51,195 bases of DNA, from the NCBI GenBank assembly GCA_945890895.1, contig CAMDDG010000015.1:1-51195 (forward strand), read 5' to 3'. Below are positions 35,945 to 45,013 of this stretch, piece after piece. This stretch comes from Chitinophaga pinensis. GTDB lineage: Bacteria; Bacteroidota; Bacteroidia; NS11-12g; UBA955. The first letter of the stretch is position 1. Each line of letters starts with the position of its first letter. A program made the translations under genes and the position numbers. Under the pieces are notes generated by a model, which was not told the DNA's origin, made no database searches, and saw only the letters and a list, made by a program, of their open reading frames with translations.

Positions 35945-36700
35945 TTAAAACATCAAACCAACTTGGAAGGATAAAAAGTTATGTCTTCCGCTATATTTGT
36001 CGTCTTTTAATAAGTCCGTGAAGCCGTTGTCAAATTTTAAAGAACCCAACAATCTCAAACGTTCAGATAAGGGATATTCGATACCTGCTGCCCAAATAAG
36101 CGACATTCTGAATCCTGCAACATCGTCCATATAGTCTAAGTTCGCATTGGTATTGTTTCCACCATTGAAATCAAAATTTCCATTGGAAGTGCTGTTGGGG
36201 TTGTGTGAAGTTAAATTGGTTCCTTCGTATAAGTTCGGATCTGCCGTTGTTTTCAAACGCGCGCTGGTTAAGAAACAAGGGGCCAAACCGGCTTGGAAGA
36301 AGTACTTCATTCCTCCGATTTCATCGGTTTTGAACTTCACCATGATGGGAATTTGAAGCATTTGTACATTGTAATCGAATTTTACATTGGTAAATGTATC
36401 GGCGTTTAAACTTCCCGCTTTTTGATTCACTAAATTGCCCATTTGTTGTAATTTAACAGGAGCAGATGTGATTAAAACGTCGGCGCTTAAAAAATAATTT
36501 CCAACGCTACCAAATTGATAATCACCCGTTAAGCCGTATGAAAACCCCAGGCCTAAGCCATTATTTTCCATAGCGCCGTCCTGGATTTTTGCCCAGGCAA
36601 AATTTGGACTAATTTTGAAGCCGAATGAAAATTGTGCCTGGGATGCAGAGAACCCTCCAAAACCCAATAGCAATGCAGCGAATAAACCTTTCTTTTTCAT
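35945..36700 (-). CDS. PorT-like outer-membrane beta-barrel protein
   Basis: From ATG 36700 the protein has 251 residues: a signal peptide (MKKKGLFAALLLGFGGFSASQAQ), then beta-barrel strands (FSFGFKISPNFAW, NYFLSADVLITSA, LQIPIMVKFKTDEIGG, LSFQVGLMF) in the PorT/outer-membrane protein beta-barrel style. An Asn/Gly-rich loop lies near residue 180. An earlier in-frame start at 36742 would run into the gldB-like gene. Location next to nadE and a GldB-like gene is compatible with a gliding/T9SS role, but that is inference. Confidence 0.8.
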   Translation of the reverse strand: MKKKGLFAALLLGFGGFSASQAQFSFGFKISPNFAWAKIQDGAMENNGLGLGFSYGLTGDYQFGSVGNYFLSADVLITSAPVKLQQMGNLVNQKAGSLNADTFTNVKFDYNVQMLQIPIMVKFKTDEIGGMKYFFQAGLAPCFLTSARLKTTADPNLYEGTNLTSHNPNSTSNGNFDFNGGNNTNANLDYMDDVAGFRMSLIWAAGIEYPLSERLRLLGSLKFDNGFTDLLKDDKYSGRHNFLSFQVGLMF

Positions 36701-36716
36701 TTGTCGTTTTAATGTT

Positions 36717-37784
36717 ATGCAAAAAAACAAGATTTTAAACAAAACATGGATTTTAGCTACCCTAATTGCTACTTATTTGCTCACATCCTGTGGGGGAAAA
36801 CAAGCAAAACCGGTCCAAATTGAGTACATCGATTTCGTTGAGCAATTGGATCAGCTTTCTCAAAAACATTGCGGTGTTGCTGAATTAAATCAGATTCGAA
36901 GTAAGCATCCACTGTTTTTTAAAGTATGGTTTTCTGAAATAATGGACTATTCCCAATTTGTGAATTTCCCGGATAGCGTAATAGCCGACCGATTTAACTA
37001 TTGGGTTCAAGTAAATCGTCCAGTATTTCAAGCTCTAAAAAAACATTACAGCATTCATACTCAATGGAAACCTTCCTTGGAACAGCAATGGGCCAATTTA
37101 ATCCAAGAACTTCCCAAAACTCCGGTTCCAGTGGTGTACGGTTACATGTCGCAATTTTCAAACTACAACACGTTTACCATCCCCCAAGAAAAAATCATAA
37201 AACAAAAAGATACCGTTCAAACACCGTTGATACTTGGATTTTCAAAGGAAATGTTCATGAACGATACCTTCCCCCTGTATAAAGCACTGGATGTTCCTTC
37301 GTTTTACGAGCGCTATAACAACCCCATACAAATTCCAACCATGATGATTTGGAATTATCTAAACAGCACATACGCTCCCAAACACCGTATTAAAACTATG
37401 ATTGACCAGATGATGTTTGATGGGAAAATGTGGGCACTGATGACGCAAATTAGCGACCAACCCAATCCGTATGATATACTCGGTTATACCCAAGAAGAGT
37501 GGGCCATGATGGAAAAAGATCAAGGACAAATTTGGAAACATTTCTTAGATCAAAAAGCCTTATTTAGCTCGAATTTCAATGAATATCGACGTTACTTCGT
37601 TTACGGAAATAAAACTTTCGGATCCGGAATCCCTGCAGATTGCCCTCCCATGATTGGAAGTTTTATAGGTATGAAAATTATTCAGAAATATAAATCAGAA
37701 TCGGGTGCAACTTGGGAAGAAATCTTCAATGAAACGGATGCTGCTAAAATTTTGAGAATTTCCGGTTACAATCCCGTTAGATAA
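36717..37784 (+). CDS. gldB: GldB-like gliding motility/T9SS lipoprotein
   Basis: From ATG 36717 the protein has 355 residues. The N-terminus ILATLIATYLLTSCGGK is a lipoprotein signal with the lipid-carrying Cys in LTSC. The body (YIDFVEQLDQ, RFNYWVQVNRPVF, then VPSFYERYNNPIQIPTMMIWNYLNSTYAP and SGIPADCPPMIGSFIGMKII) resembles GldB, an essential gliding-motility lipoprotein of Bacteroidota, and the neighbouring nadE fits the gldB context known from Flavobacterium. No gldC follows. An in-frame start at 36615 would overlap the divergent barrel gene and is not used. Its start codon lies only 16 bp from that gene. Confidence 0.7.
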   Translation: MQKNKILNKTWILATLIATYLLTSCGGKQAKPVQIEYIDFVEQLDQLSQKHCGVAELNQIRSKHPLFFKVWFSEIMDYSQFVNFPDSVIADRFNYWVQVNRPVFQALKKHYSIHTQWKPSLEQQWANLIQELPKTPVPVVYGYMSQFSNYNTFTIPQEKIIKQKDTVQTPLILGFSKEMFMNDTFPLYKALDVPSFYERYNNPIQIPTMMIWNYLNSTYAPKHRIKTMIDQMMFDGKMWALMTQISDQPNPYDILGYTQEEWAMMEKDQGQIWKHFLDQKALFSSNFNEYRRYFVYGNKTFGSGIPADCPPMIGSFIGMKIIQKYKSESGATWEEIFNETDAAKILRISGYNPVR

Positions 37785-37911
37785 AATCAAAACTATCAAT
37801 TTATACCCAATTCAGTTGAAAAAACCATCAACATCCGGCATTTCATCGTGAAATTCATTACCATAATACGAGTCTAGACTTTAAACAATAAAAAATTTAA
37901 AAGTGAACCCA

Positions 37912-38346
37912 ATGAATCCATTAAAAGAATATTTGCAAGAACGACTAAAGAATAACCATTTCATCAATCACCTGGGTTTGGTGCTCGAAGATGTGGAAAA
38001 GGGGCGGGCTACCATGTCGATCGACATTGAAAAACACCACCTGCAACAAAACGGATTTATGCACGGAGGTGTTACCGCTACTTTGTGTGACGTGGTTACC
38101 GGAATTGCCGCATATACAGCGGTTAAAGAAGGTAAAAATGTGGTAACTGCCGATTTGAAAATCAGTTACTTGAATCCTTCAACATCTAAAAAAGTATGGG
38201 CCGAGGGGAAAGTGCGCAAATCCGGCAATTTCTTGGTTTTTTGCGAAGGAGAAGTGTACGATATTTTTGAGGACGGCAGCCGTAAATTGGTAGCTACCTG
38301 TACTTCGATCATGGCAGCAGTAGATATTCCCGTTGTTCCATCGTAA
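37912..38346 (+). CDS. PaaI-family hotdog-fold thioesterase
   Basis: From ATG 37912 the protein is 144 residues. GFMHGGVTATLCDVVTGIAAYTAV carries the HGG motif and catalytic Asp of hotdog thioesterases, and LKISYLNPSTSKKVWAEGKVRKSG completes the fold. Members hydrolyse acyl-CoA (phenylacetyl-CoA or hydroxybenzoyl-CoA in known cases); the substrate here is unknown. A GTG at 37903 is an alternative start. It is 12 bp upstream of the methyltransferase gene, so probably cotranscribed. Confidence 0.85.
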   Translation: MNPLKEYLQERLKNNHFINHLGLVLEDVEKGRATMSIDIEKHHLQQNGFMHGGVTATLCDVVTGIAAYTAVKEGKNVVTADLKISYLNPSTSKKVWAEGKVRKSGNFLVFCEGEVYDIFEDGSRKLVATCTSIMAAVDIPVVPS

Positions 38347-38358
38347 ATTTGGAGTCTT

Positions 38359-39096
38359 ATGTCCACAAATTACAGAGACGTACTTTATTCCAATTACCAC
38401 AGCACACAAAGCGGACGTGCTAGTTTAACCGATTCAAAATCGCTGTTTGAGCGCGAAAAATGGCGTTTTCAAATGGAATTATTGCCGTTATTGAATTCCG
38501 TTTCAAAATCAGCGCGCATATTTGATATGGGATGCGGAAGCGGCAGTCTTCTTTCGGTTTTGGGGGATGCGGGATTCGAGAACGCCTTTGGCATGGATTT
38601 GAGCCAAGAACAAGTTGATTTGGCCCACAAAATGGGCGTGAATCAAGTACAAATGGGAAATGCTTTGGATTTTATCAAAAATTCCAATGAGCAATTCGAT
38701 GTTATTACGGGAACCGATATCATTGAGCACTTCACAAAAGACGAACTCGTTGAGTTGCTCCAAACCATTCAATCCAAACTCAAATCCGGTGGGAAAGCCA
38801 TTTTTAGAACGCCGAACTTGGACGCGCCGTTCGCTTCGATTTTTGCCAACGGTGATTTTACCCACGAAAATTATCTCAACGCTTCTTCAGCTCAGCAAGT
38901 GCATTTGGCCTGCGGATTCAAGAAGGTAATGGTTTATCCATCCCAAATGAAAATTCAAAACCCCTTTAAAGAAATACTGCGCAAACTCATTGCGGCACCC
39001 GTGTTTTTGAGTTATAAATTGGTCATTTTTGCATCAGGTAGAAGCACCCAAAATGTATATTTTTCTCCCAACATGATCATTGTTGCTGAAAATTAA
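38359..39096 (+). CDS. Class I SAM-dependent methyltransferase
   Basis: A 245-residue protein. The SAM-binding motif FDMGCGSGSLLSVLG is near residues 51-65, the second acidic position is in FGMDLSQEQ, and DVITGTDIIEHFT is motif IV. The fold is Methyltransf_11/25-like; the substrate is unknown. A hydrophobic C-terminal segment (LIAAPVFLSYKLVIFAS) might bind a membrane. It follows the thioesterase after 12 bp. Confidence 0.8.
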   Translation: MSTNYRDVLYSNYHSTQSGRASLTDSKSLFEREKWRFQMELLPLLNSVSKSARIFDMGCGSGSLLSVLGDAGFENAFGMDLSQEQVDLAHKMGVNQVQMGNALDFIKNSNEQFDVITGTDIIEHFTKDELVELLQTIQSKLKSGGKAIFRTPNLDAPFASIFANGDFTHENYLNASSAQQVHLACGFKKVMVYPSQMKIQNPFKEILRKLIAAPVFLSYKLVIFASGRSTQNVYFSPNMIIVAEN

Positions 39097-39193
39097 CATT
39101 TAAATCCAACCTTCACACATTAATCATTAGTAGCAAAAATAAAATTGAATTTGAACTAATTGCATAAAGAGTTTTTTAAAAGTTGAATTTAGT

Positions 39194-39949
39194 ATGAGTA
39201 AGAAAATTGCCTTAGTTACTGGAGCGACATCCGGAATCGGTCATGCAACCGCCGAACTGTTGCTCAGTAACAATTATCAAGTAATCATAACCGGAAGACG
39301 AGAAGATCGTTTGAAAGAATTCCAATCCCGTTATCCACAAAACGACGTATATACCCTGAATTTCGATATTCGTAATGAAGAAAGCGTATTGAATGCACTG
39401 AATTCGCTTCCCGATGTTTGGAAAAATATTGACGTGCTTGTTAATAATGCAGGACTTGCTTTGGGCTTGTCGCAGTTCTACGATGGAAATACCGAGCACT
39501 GGGATACCATGATTGATACCAACGTAAAGGGATTATTGTATATTTCTCGAGCGGTTTCTCGGGGGATGAAAGATCGAAAATCCGGACATATTGTGAATAT
39601 TGGATCCATTGCTGGAAAAGAAGTGTATAACAATGGAAATGTATATTGTGCAACCAAACATGCTGTAGATGCTCTAACCAAAGCCATGCGTTTGGAGTTG
39701 GCTGCTTTTGGAGTAAAGGTAACGGGTATTCATCCCGGAGCTGTTGAAACGGAATTCAGTATTGTGCGATTCGAAGGCGATGAACATCGAGCCAAAACCG
39801 TGTATCAAGGGTTTGAAAACTTAGTAGCCGCCGATATCGCGGATGCGGTTTATTATGCTATTTCGCGCCCAGCACATGTAAATATCAACGACTTGGTCAT
39901 CATGCCAACGGCTCAACCTCAGGCAGGATTGATTCATAGAAATAATTGA
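39194..39949 (+). CDS. Short-chain dehydrogenase/reductase (YdfG-like)
   Basis: A 251-residue SDR: cofactor loop TGATSGIGHATAEL (8-21), NNAG near 86-89, GSIAGKEVYNNGNVYCATKHAV with the Ser and YxxxK catalytic residues, and the C-terminal HINDLVIMPTAQPQ stretch typical of serine/3-hydroxy acid dehydrogenases of the YdfG group. The substrate is likely a 3-hydroxy acid; this is inferred from similarity by eye. It has its own 97-bp upstream gap. Confidence 0.85.
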   Translation: MSKKIALVTGATSGIGHATAELLLSNNYQVIITGRREDRLKEFQSRYPQNDVYTLNFDIRNEESVLNALNSLPDVWKNIDVLVNNAGLALGLSQFYDGNTEHWDTMIDTNVKGLLYISRAVSRGMKDRKSGHIVNIGSIAGKEVYNNGNVYCATKHAVDALTKAMRLELAAFGVKVTGIHPGAVETEFSIVRFEGDEHRAKTVYQGFENLVAADIADAVYYAISRPAHVNINDLVIMPTAQPQAGLIHRNN

Positions 39950-40091
39950 ACCGTTCCCCCAAAATACAAATCATTTATGTACTGCGAAGAGTATCCTAAT
40001 TCTTGGACTTTCTAAAATCGAAAATCGTCAAATCTTCATATCGTTTTTGAACACCATCCCCTCTAAAAGTAATTTGAAATCCATCCCCAAA

Positions 40092-40421
40092 ATGAGTAAT
40101 AAGAATAAAAATAAACAAGGTGTTGTGTATTCTACCAACCCCGATTATCAATATCAGTACGATTCGGACCAGGAGCAGGACACACTTCCCCCGGAACAAC
40201 AAAAATTATACGTTCGACGGGAAATGCGCAACGGGAAACCCACCGTTGTTATTAAAGAGTTCATCGGAAAATCCGACGATTTGAAGTCGCTGGAAAAACA
40301 ATTGAAAACATTTTGCGGAGTTGGTGGTTCTTCTAAAGATGGCGACATACTTATTCAAGGGGATCTGGTTGATCGCGTTAAGTCTTTCTTGCACAGCAAG
40401 GGATACAAAACCAAAGGGTAG
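40092..40421 (+). CDS. yciH: SUI1/YciH-family translation factor
   Basis: A 109-residue protein from ATG 40092. The C-terminal SUI1/eIF1 domain shows LYVRREMRNGKPTVVIKEFIG, LKSLEKQLKTFCGVGGSSKDGDILIQGD and VKSFLHSKGYKTKG. It is the bacterial relative of eIF1, affecting start-codon selection. The N-terminal 45 residues are acidic and low-complexity. Its last 83 bp overlap the proposed start of msrA in another frame. An earlier in-frame ATG (40047) is less likely. Confidence 0.85.
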   Translation: MSNKNKNKQGVVYSTNPDYQYQYDSDQEQDTLPPEQQKLYVRREMRNGKPTVVIKEFIGKSDDLKSLEKQLKTFCGVGGSSKDGDILIQGDLVDRVKSFLHSKGYKTKG

Positions 40422-41166
40422 TTGGTTCGATTCTGAATCGAAACATACGTCGAACGCTTCGACCCATGATAAAAAATCAAACGATATGAACTCAGAAACG
40501 AATAATCCAGGAAACTCGGGAGAAAATTCCGGCATTAAGGGCGAGCATTTAGGAAATGCTAACGATCATGCCGCCAATTTTTCTAGAAGTGAAAATCAAT
40601 CCAGTTCAAACCGAATAGAGAATTCCACAAAATTGGATACGTGCTATTTGGGCGGGGGATGTTTTTGGTGCTTGGATGCGGTGTACCGCAACATGAAGGG
40701 AGTTGAGAAGGTAATTTGCGGTTATTCCAACGGATTGGTAGCACGTCCTACCTACAGAGAAGTTTGCACCGGAAGAACTCAATGTGTGGAAGTCGTTAAA
40801 ATTGTGTTCAATACCAAGGAAACATCGTTTGAGGAAATATTGACGGTTTTTTGGAGAATTCACGATCCTACAACTCTTAACCGACAAGGAAACGACGTGG
40901 GAACCCAATACCGAAGCGGAATTTATTACACCAATGATAATCAAAAGCGATTGGCCGAGTTAAGTCGAGATGCGGCTCAAGAATCGGGTTTATGGAAAGA
41001 TAAAATTGTAACAGAAATTGTTCCGATTACCAAATATTCTGACGCAGAAGATTACCATCAAAATTACTTTGAAAACAATCCCAATCAGCCTTATTGTGTT
41101 TATATCGTGGGCGAAAAAGTGGAGAAATTCAAGAAACTTTTCAAGGAGAAATCGAAAAATAATTGA
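40339..41166 (+). CDS. msrA: Peptide methionine sulfoxide reductase MsrA, probable lipoprotein
   Basis: The catalytic MsrA domain (residues about 95-275) has YLGGGCFWCLDAVYRNMKGV with the active Cys in GCFWC, CGYSNGLVARPTYREVCTG and YHQNYFENNPNQPYCVYIV. It reduces methionine-S-sulfoxide in proteins. If translation starts at ATG 40339, residues 1-20 (MATYLFKGIWLIALSLSC) look like a lipoprotein signal, followed by about 65 Asn/Ser-rich linker residues, as expected for a surface-tethered or periplasmic MsrA. This start overlaps the yciH 3' end by 83 bp in another frame. Alternative starts are TTG 40369 or ATG 40486 (which would be cytoplasmic with an odd Asn-rich tail). Confidence 0.75.
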   Translation: MATYLFKGIWLIALSLSCTARDTKPKGSWFDSESKHTSNASTHDKKSNDMNSETNNPGNSGENSGIKGEHLGNANDHAANFSRSENQSSSNRIENSTKLDTCYLGGGCFWCLDAVYRNMKGVEKVICGYSNGLVARPTYREVCTGRTQCVEVVKIVFNTKETSFEEILTVFWRIHDPTTLNRQGNDVGTQYRSGIYYTNDNQKRLAELSRDAAQESGLWKDKIVTEIVPITKYSDAEDYHQNYFENNPNQPYCVYIVGEKVEKFKKLFKEKSKNN

Positions 41167-41221
41167 TTTTCGCAAATTTGTTCTAATGTTCGCTGTCTAA
41201 TTTTACCATAAAATTAAAACG

Positions 41222-42079
41222 ATGAAATTAGAAACTTTATCCGGTGAAAATCAATTGAGTTTATTTGAAAGAATTAAGAAAATTGATAATTTAGGAAATG
41301 AGTATTGGAGTTCCAGAGAATTATCTAAAATACTTGAATACTCAGAATATAGGCACTTTCTGCCCGTAATTGAAAGAGCCAAAATTGCCTGTGAAAACAG
41401 TGCCCAATTAGTATCAGACCATTTCGAGGATATCCTCGAGATGGTACCTCTTGGTTCGGGTGCATTAAGGAAGTTTGAAGGCGTTAAACTTTCGAGATAT
41501 GGATGTTATTTAATTGTACAAAACGCTGATCCCAATAAAGAAATCGTTGCTTTAGGACAAACATATTTCGCAGTTCAAACACGAATCAGTGAAATACATC
41601 AGATGGTTGAATTTAATAATTTAACCACTGAAAATGAACGCAGATTATTTTTAAGAAAGGAATTAACGAAACACAATATCCAGCTTGCTGCAGCTGCAAA
41701 AAACGCCGGAGTGATTAGCGCGAAAGATTATGCAATTTTTCAAAATCATGGATACAAAGGATTATATGGTGGATTGGATGCTAAAGCCATTCAACAAAAG
41801 AAAGGGCTTAAAAAAAGTGAGCAAATCCTTGATTTTATGGGAAGTACAGAATTGGCAGCTAACTTGTTTCGCGCTACTCAAACCGAAGAAAAGCTCAAGC
41901 GAGAAGAAGTAAAAGGAAAGACCAATGCGAATAAAACACATTTTGAAGTGGGTAAAAAAGTGAGAAAAACCATTGAAGAACTCGGTGGTGAAATGCCTGA
42001 AAATTTACCGGTTGCAGAGAATATTAAGAAAATTGGACATGAAAATTCTAGAAATAAGTCCAGCAACAAAATAGATTAA
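41222..42079 (+). CDS. dinD: DNA damage-inducible protein D homolog
   Basis: A 285-residue protein. The N-terminal 110 residues (SLFERIKKIDNLGNEYWSSRELSKILEYSEY, VPLGSGALRKFEGVKLSRYGCYLIVQNADP) form a BRO-N-like domain, and the rest (LTKHNIQLAAAAKNAGVISAKDYAIFQNHGYKGLYGG, MGSTELAANLFRATQTEEKL) matches DinD. In E. coli DinD is SOS-induced and affects RecA. No LexA-like operator was recognised here. Its stop touches the convergent PAP2 stop with no gap. Confidence 0.9.
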   Translation: MKLETLSGENQLSLFERIKKIDNLGNEYWSSRELSKILEYSEYRHFLPVIERAKIACENSAQLVSDHFEDILEMVPLGSGALRKFEGVKLSRYGCYLIVQNADPNKEIVALGQTYFAVQTRISEIHQMVEFNNLTTENERRLFLRKELTKHNIQLAAAAKNAGVISAKDYAIFQNHGYKGLYGGLDAKAIQQKKGLKKSEQILDFMGSTELAANLFRATQTEEKLKREEVKGKTNANKTHFEVGKKVRKTIEELGGEMPENLPVAENIKKIGHENSRNKSSNKID

Positions 42080-42829
42080 TCAACTCTTCTCATGTAAGCG
42101 GGCATTCAACAACGAAATTCCCGTGCCAATGATGAATCCTGTTAGTACATCGGAAGTATAGTGTTTTCCAGCCGCAATGCGCATTCCACCTGTGGTTAAC
42201 GCCAATCCAACCGATGCCCATGCTACGGGTTTTGTCCATTTTCCTCCATCATAGCGATATGCGTATAACATAGCGGTTGTTGCAGCTGCGGCAGTGAATG
42301 AACTGTGTCCGCTGAAAAACGAAAAGTGATCGTCGTTATTACCCGAAGCTATATAATTCGGATGTTGCGTTAACGGACGTTGACGCTGAACCAAAACCTT
42401 TACCGTTTGAGTTAAATTGGTGGTAATTAGAATATTTTGAGCCAATAAATTGGCGTAATTCCATTCAATTTTCTGTTTTTGGGGATTTAATGCCGGTAAG
42501 GCTGCTAAAAATGCGGTCGACATCAATATCCAGTCGCTATGTCCAGCAATTTTCCCGTTGTACGGAATGGGTTTTTGGAAATCCAATCCTGGAACCCTCC
42601 AATAAGTGGGGCTGTGGTTGATTTTTTTTTCTAGTAAATAATTTCCCCCATACCAAATGATACCTCCACTGTAAATACTCAATTCCTGAAGAGTGGAACT
42701 TGTTAAGGTGGGTCCGTTTAAAGTTTGACTTTTGCACCGATTGACATTCAATAAATTAATGCACAAAATACAAAGTGTCAATTTTACACCATGAAAAGCA
42801 GTTTTTATTATTAAATTATTGAATATCAT
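42080..42829 (-). CDS. PAP2-family phosphatase with signal sequence
   Basis: From ATG 42829 the protein has 249 residues: a hydrophobic export segment (FHGVKLTLCILCINLL), then QRQRPLTQHP, SGHSSFTAAAATTAMLYAYR and GGMRIAAGKHYTSDVLTGFIIG, the three PAP2 motifs. It probably acts on lipid phosphates at the envelope. An upstream TTG at 42898 would add 23 residues; ATG is preferred. It differs from the PAP2 at 25097 and is not an operon partner of any gene. Confidence 0.85.
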   Translation of the reverse strand: MIFNNLIIKTAFHGVKLTLCILCINLLNVNRCKSQTLNGPTLTSSTLQELSIYSGGIIWYGGNYLLEKKINHSPTYWRVPGLDFQKPIPYNGKIAGHSDWILMSTAFLAALPALNPQKQKIEWNYANLLAQNILITTNLTQTVKVLVQRQRPLTQHPNYIASGNNDDHFSFFSGHSSFTAAAATTAMLYAYRYDGGKWTKPVAWASVGLALTTGGMRIAAGKHYTSDVLTGFIIGTGISLLNARLHEKS

Positions 42830-42942
42830 ATTTTTGATTCGTGTTTGAATTCGATGAACGTTGCAAAACCATAAATAATTAATGTGCGTAATTATCAACA
42901 GTAAATTCCCGATTAAATGATGAGATTACCACAAAGCAGTGG

Positions 42943-42950
42943 TAATTTCG
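42943..42950 (+). promoter_or_regulatory. -7-like box of pckA
   Basis: TAATTTCG ends 27 nt before the pckA ATG at 42978. It overlaps a spurious GTG at 42939 in the same frame, which supports starting pckA at 42978 rather than there. Confidence 0.45.
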
Positions 42951-42977
42951 CGCCGTCAAATATACATAGTTTATTTT

Positions 42978-44573
42978 ATGATGAATAACCAAGAGCTGAT
43001 TTCAGCTATTCGCAACACCGCGAGCCAAGTGTATGAGAACTTGACTACCGAAGAACTTGTTCAAAAAGCTTTAGAAAGAAACGAAGGTCAACTTACTGAC
43101 AAAGATGCGCTTGCAGCTGACACCGGCGAATTTACCGGACGCAGTCCCAAAGACAAATTTTTAGTAAAAGACGAAACCACTGAAAATACAGCATGGTGGG
43201 GCAATGTGAACCAACCGATTTCTCCTGAGAAATTCGATTCATTGTTGAACCGTGTAGTTGATCATTTAGGAAACAAAGAAATTTTTATCCGCCACGCCTA
43301 TGCATGTGCAGATCCAGAATATCGTTTAAATATTCAAGTGGTAACAGAAAGTGCTTATCAAAACCTATTCGCTAAGCACCTGTTCTTGAGACCTACTCCA
43401 TCGGAAGTTGCCGTTCAACCCACCGAATGGTTAATTATTGCAGCTCCTACTTTTAAAGCAAACGGTGCTGAAGATGGTGTTCGTCAACACAACTTCACCA
43501 TTGTTAACATGACCCGCAAAATCATTTTGATTGGTGGTTCAGGTTATACCGGTGAAATTAAAAAAGGAATTTTTGGCGTATTGAATTACATCCTTCCTCA
43601 AGAAAGAGGGGTGTTGAGCATGCACTGTTCGGCAAACATTGGTGAAGCAGGCGATACAGCCGTATTCTTCGGTTTGAGCGGTACAGGTAAAACTACCTTG
43701 TCTGCAGATCCAAATCGTAAATTAATCGGTGATGATGAACACGGTTGGTCTGACAAATCAGTTTTCAATTTCGAAGGCGGTTGCTACGCAAAATGTGTGA
43801 ACTTAACCGAAGAAAAAGAACCACAAATCTGGAATGCAATTAAACACGGCGCTTTAGTTGAAAACGTTCGTTTCTTCGAAGGAACCAATTCTCCTAACTA
43901 CGACGATATTTCAGTTACTGAAAATACCCGCGTGGCTTATCCAATTGAATACATTGATAACATTGCAGTTCCTTCAGTAGGTGATGCTCCTAAGAATATC
44001 TTCTTCTTAACAGCTGACGCGTTTGGTGTATTGCCTCCGATTTCTAAATTAACACCTGGACAAGCTATGTACCACTTCATCAGCGGTTACACAGCTAAAG
44101 TGGCTGGTACTGAAGCTGGAGTTACTGAACCACAAGCTACATTTTCAGCTTGTTTCGGACAAGCATTCTTGCCATTGCACCCAGCTAAATACGCTGAAAT
44201 GTTAGGTAAGAAGCTTACTGAAAACCCAAATATCAATGTTTGGTTGATTAATACGGGCTGGACAGGTGGTCCTTACGGTGTGGGAAGTCGCATGAAATTA
44301 AGCTACACCCGCGCTATGATTACTGCTGCGTTAGAAGGCCAATTGAATGGTTCATTTACTCAACACCCCGTGTTTGGTGTGATGATGCCAGATGCTTGTC
44401 CTAACGTACCAGCGGAATTATTGCATCCACGCAATACTTGGGCTGACGCTGAAGCATACGATGCACAATGTCAGAAATTATCGCAATTGTTCAACGACAA
44501 CTTCCAGAAGTTTGCCGATGGTTCAAGTGATGAAATCAAAGCAGCAGCTCCCAAATTAGCGAACGCACAATAA
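42978..44573 (+). CDS. pckA: Phosphoenolpyruvate carboxykinase (ATP)
   Basis: A 531-residue enzyme from ATG 42978 (the next codon is also ATG). GLSGTGKTTLS begins at about residue 232 (kinase-1a P-loop), preceded by MHCSANIG and followed by LIGDDEHGWSD (kinase-2 metal site); TGEFTGRSPKDKF and WLINTGWTGGPYGVGSRMKL are also diagnostic of ATP-type PEPCK. It converts oxaloacetate and ATP to PEP, CO2 and ADP for gluconeogenesis. Higher GC than its neighbours fits high expression. It has its own promoter and a strong terminator. Confidence 0.97.
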   Translation: MMNNQELISAIRNTASQVYENLTTEELVQKALERNEGQLTDKDALAADTGEFTGRSPKDKFLVKDETTENTAWWGNVNQPISPEKFDSLLNRVVDHLGNKEIFIRHAYACADPEYRLNIQVVTESAYQNLFAKHLFLRPTPSEVAVQPTEWLIIAAPTFKANGAEDGVRQHNFTIVNMTRKIILIGGSGYTGEIKKGIFGVLNYILPQERGVLSMHCSANIGEAGDTAVFFGLSGTGKTTLSADPNRKLIGDDEHGWSDKSVFNFEGGCYAKCVNLTEEKEPQIWNAIKHGALVENVRFFEGTNSPNYDDISVTENTRVAYPIEYIDNIAVPSVGDAPKNIFFLTADAFGVLPPISKLTPGQAMYHFISGYTAKVAGTEAGVTEPQATFSACFGQAFLPLHPAKYAEMLGKKLTENPNINVWLINTGWTGGPYGVGSRMKLSYTRAMITAALEGQLNGSFTQHPVFGVMMPDACPNVPAELLHPRNTWADAEAYDAQCQKLSQLFNDNFQKFADGSSDEIKAAAPKLANAQ

Positions 44574-45013
44574 CTAAATGACAACATAGTCGTCTCGCCG
44601 TTGAAATTGGTTTGATCTGCTTTTTACGATTTTAGTATTTCAGCAATTAAACCCTATCAACTTTCGCAGATGCAACTCACAAGGTCACCCCAACGGGTGG
44701 CCTTGTGTTTTTTTATTCATTACAGTTTTTTTTAAAAAAGGTTTAAAAATAATAACCGAGTTAAGCAATAATTTCTTAATTACTTTTTGGGTACTGCATA
44801 AAATTTTGTATGTATCCATCGAAAAAGTAATAATGTTTAAAAAAAAATCCCAAATAAATTGGACCATCTCTTAAACGATTTTAACGAGTCAAGAATGTGA
44901 TAATGAAAATAAGTGTAAAACTCCTAATTTTGATAACAAGGTAGTATCCTTTTTACGTACTTTTTTATTGTAGTGCGATCAAAATAGTAATATACAATTC
45001 GACGACAATTAGA
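44574..45013. other. Intergenic region between pckA and rhuM
   Basis: The first part ends in the pckA terminator (44679-44714). The following 300 bp are AT-rich with long A/T runs and no credible gene or recognised motif in front of rhuM. Confidence 0.6.
44679..44714 (+). terminator. Rho-independent terminator of pckA
   Basis: A GC-rich stem (ACAAGGTCACCC paired with GGGTGGCCTTGT, one T-G wobble) with the 4-nt loop CAAC is followed by G and T7. It lies about 105 bp after the pckA stop and is the clearest intrinsic terminator in the window. Confidence 0.9.

Noticed and set aside
36615..36716. Upstream start for the GldB-like gene
   Set aside because: It would run antisense through the divergent barrel gene and would place the lipoprotein signal inside the protein.
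42939..42977. Upstream GTG start for pckA
   Set aside because: It overlaps the -7-like box TAATTTCG and adds residues not found in the PEPCK family.
44685..44867. Minus-strand 60-residue ORF after pckA
   Set aside because: It overlaps the pckA terminator, has biased composition from A/T runs and no recognisable features.
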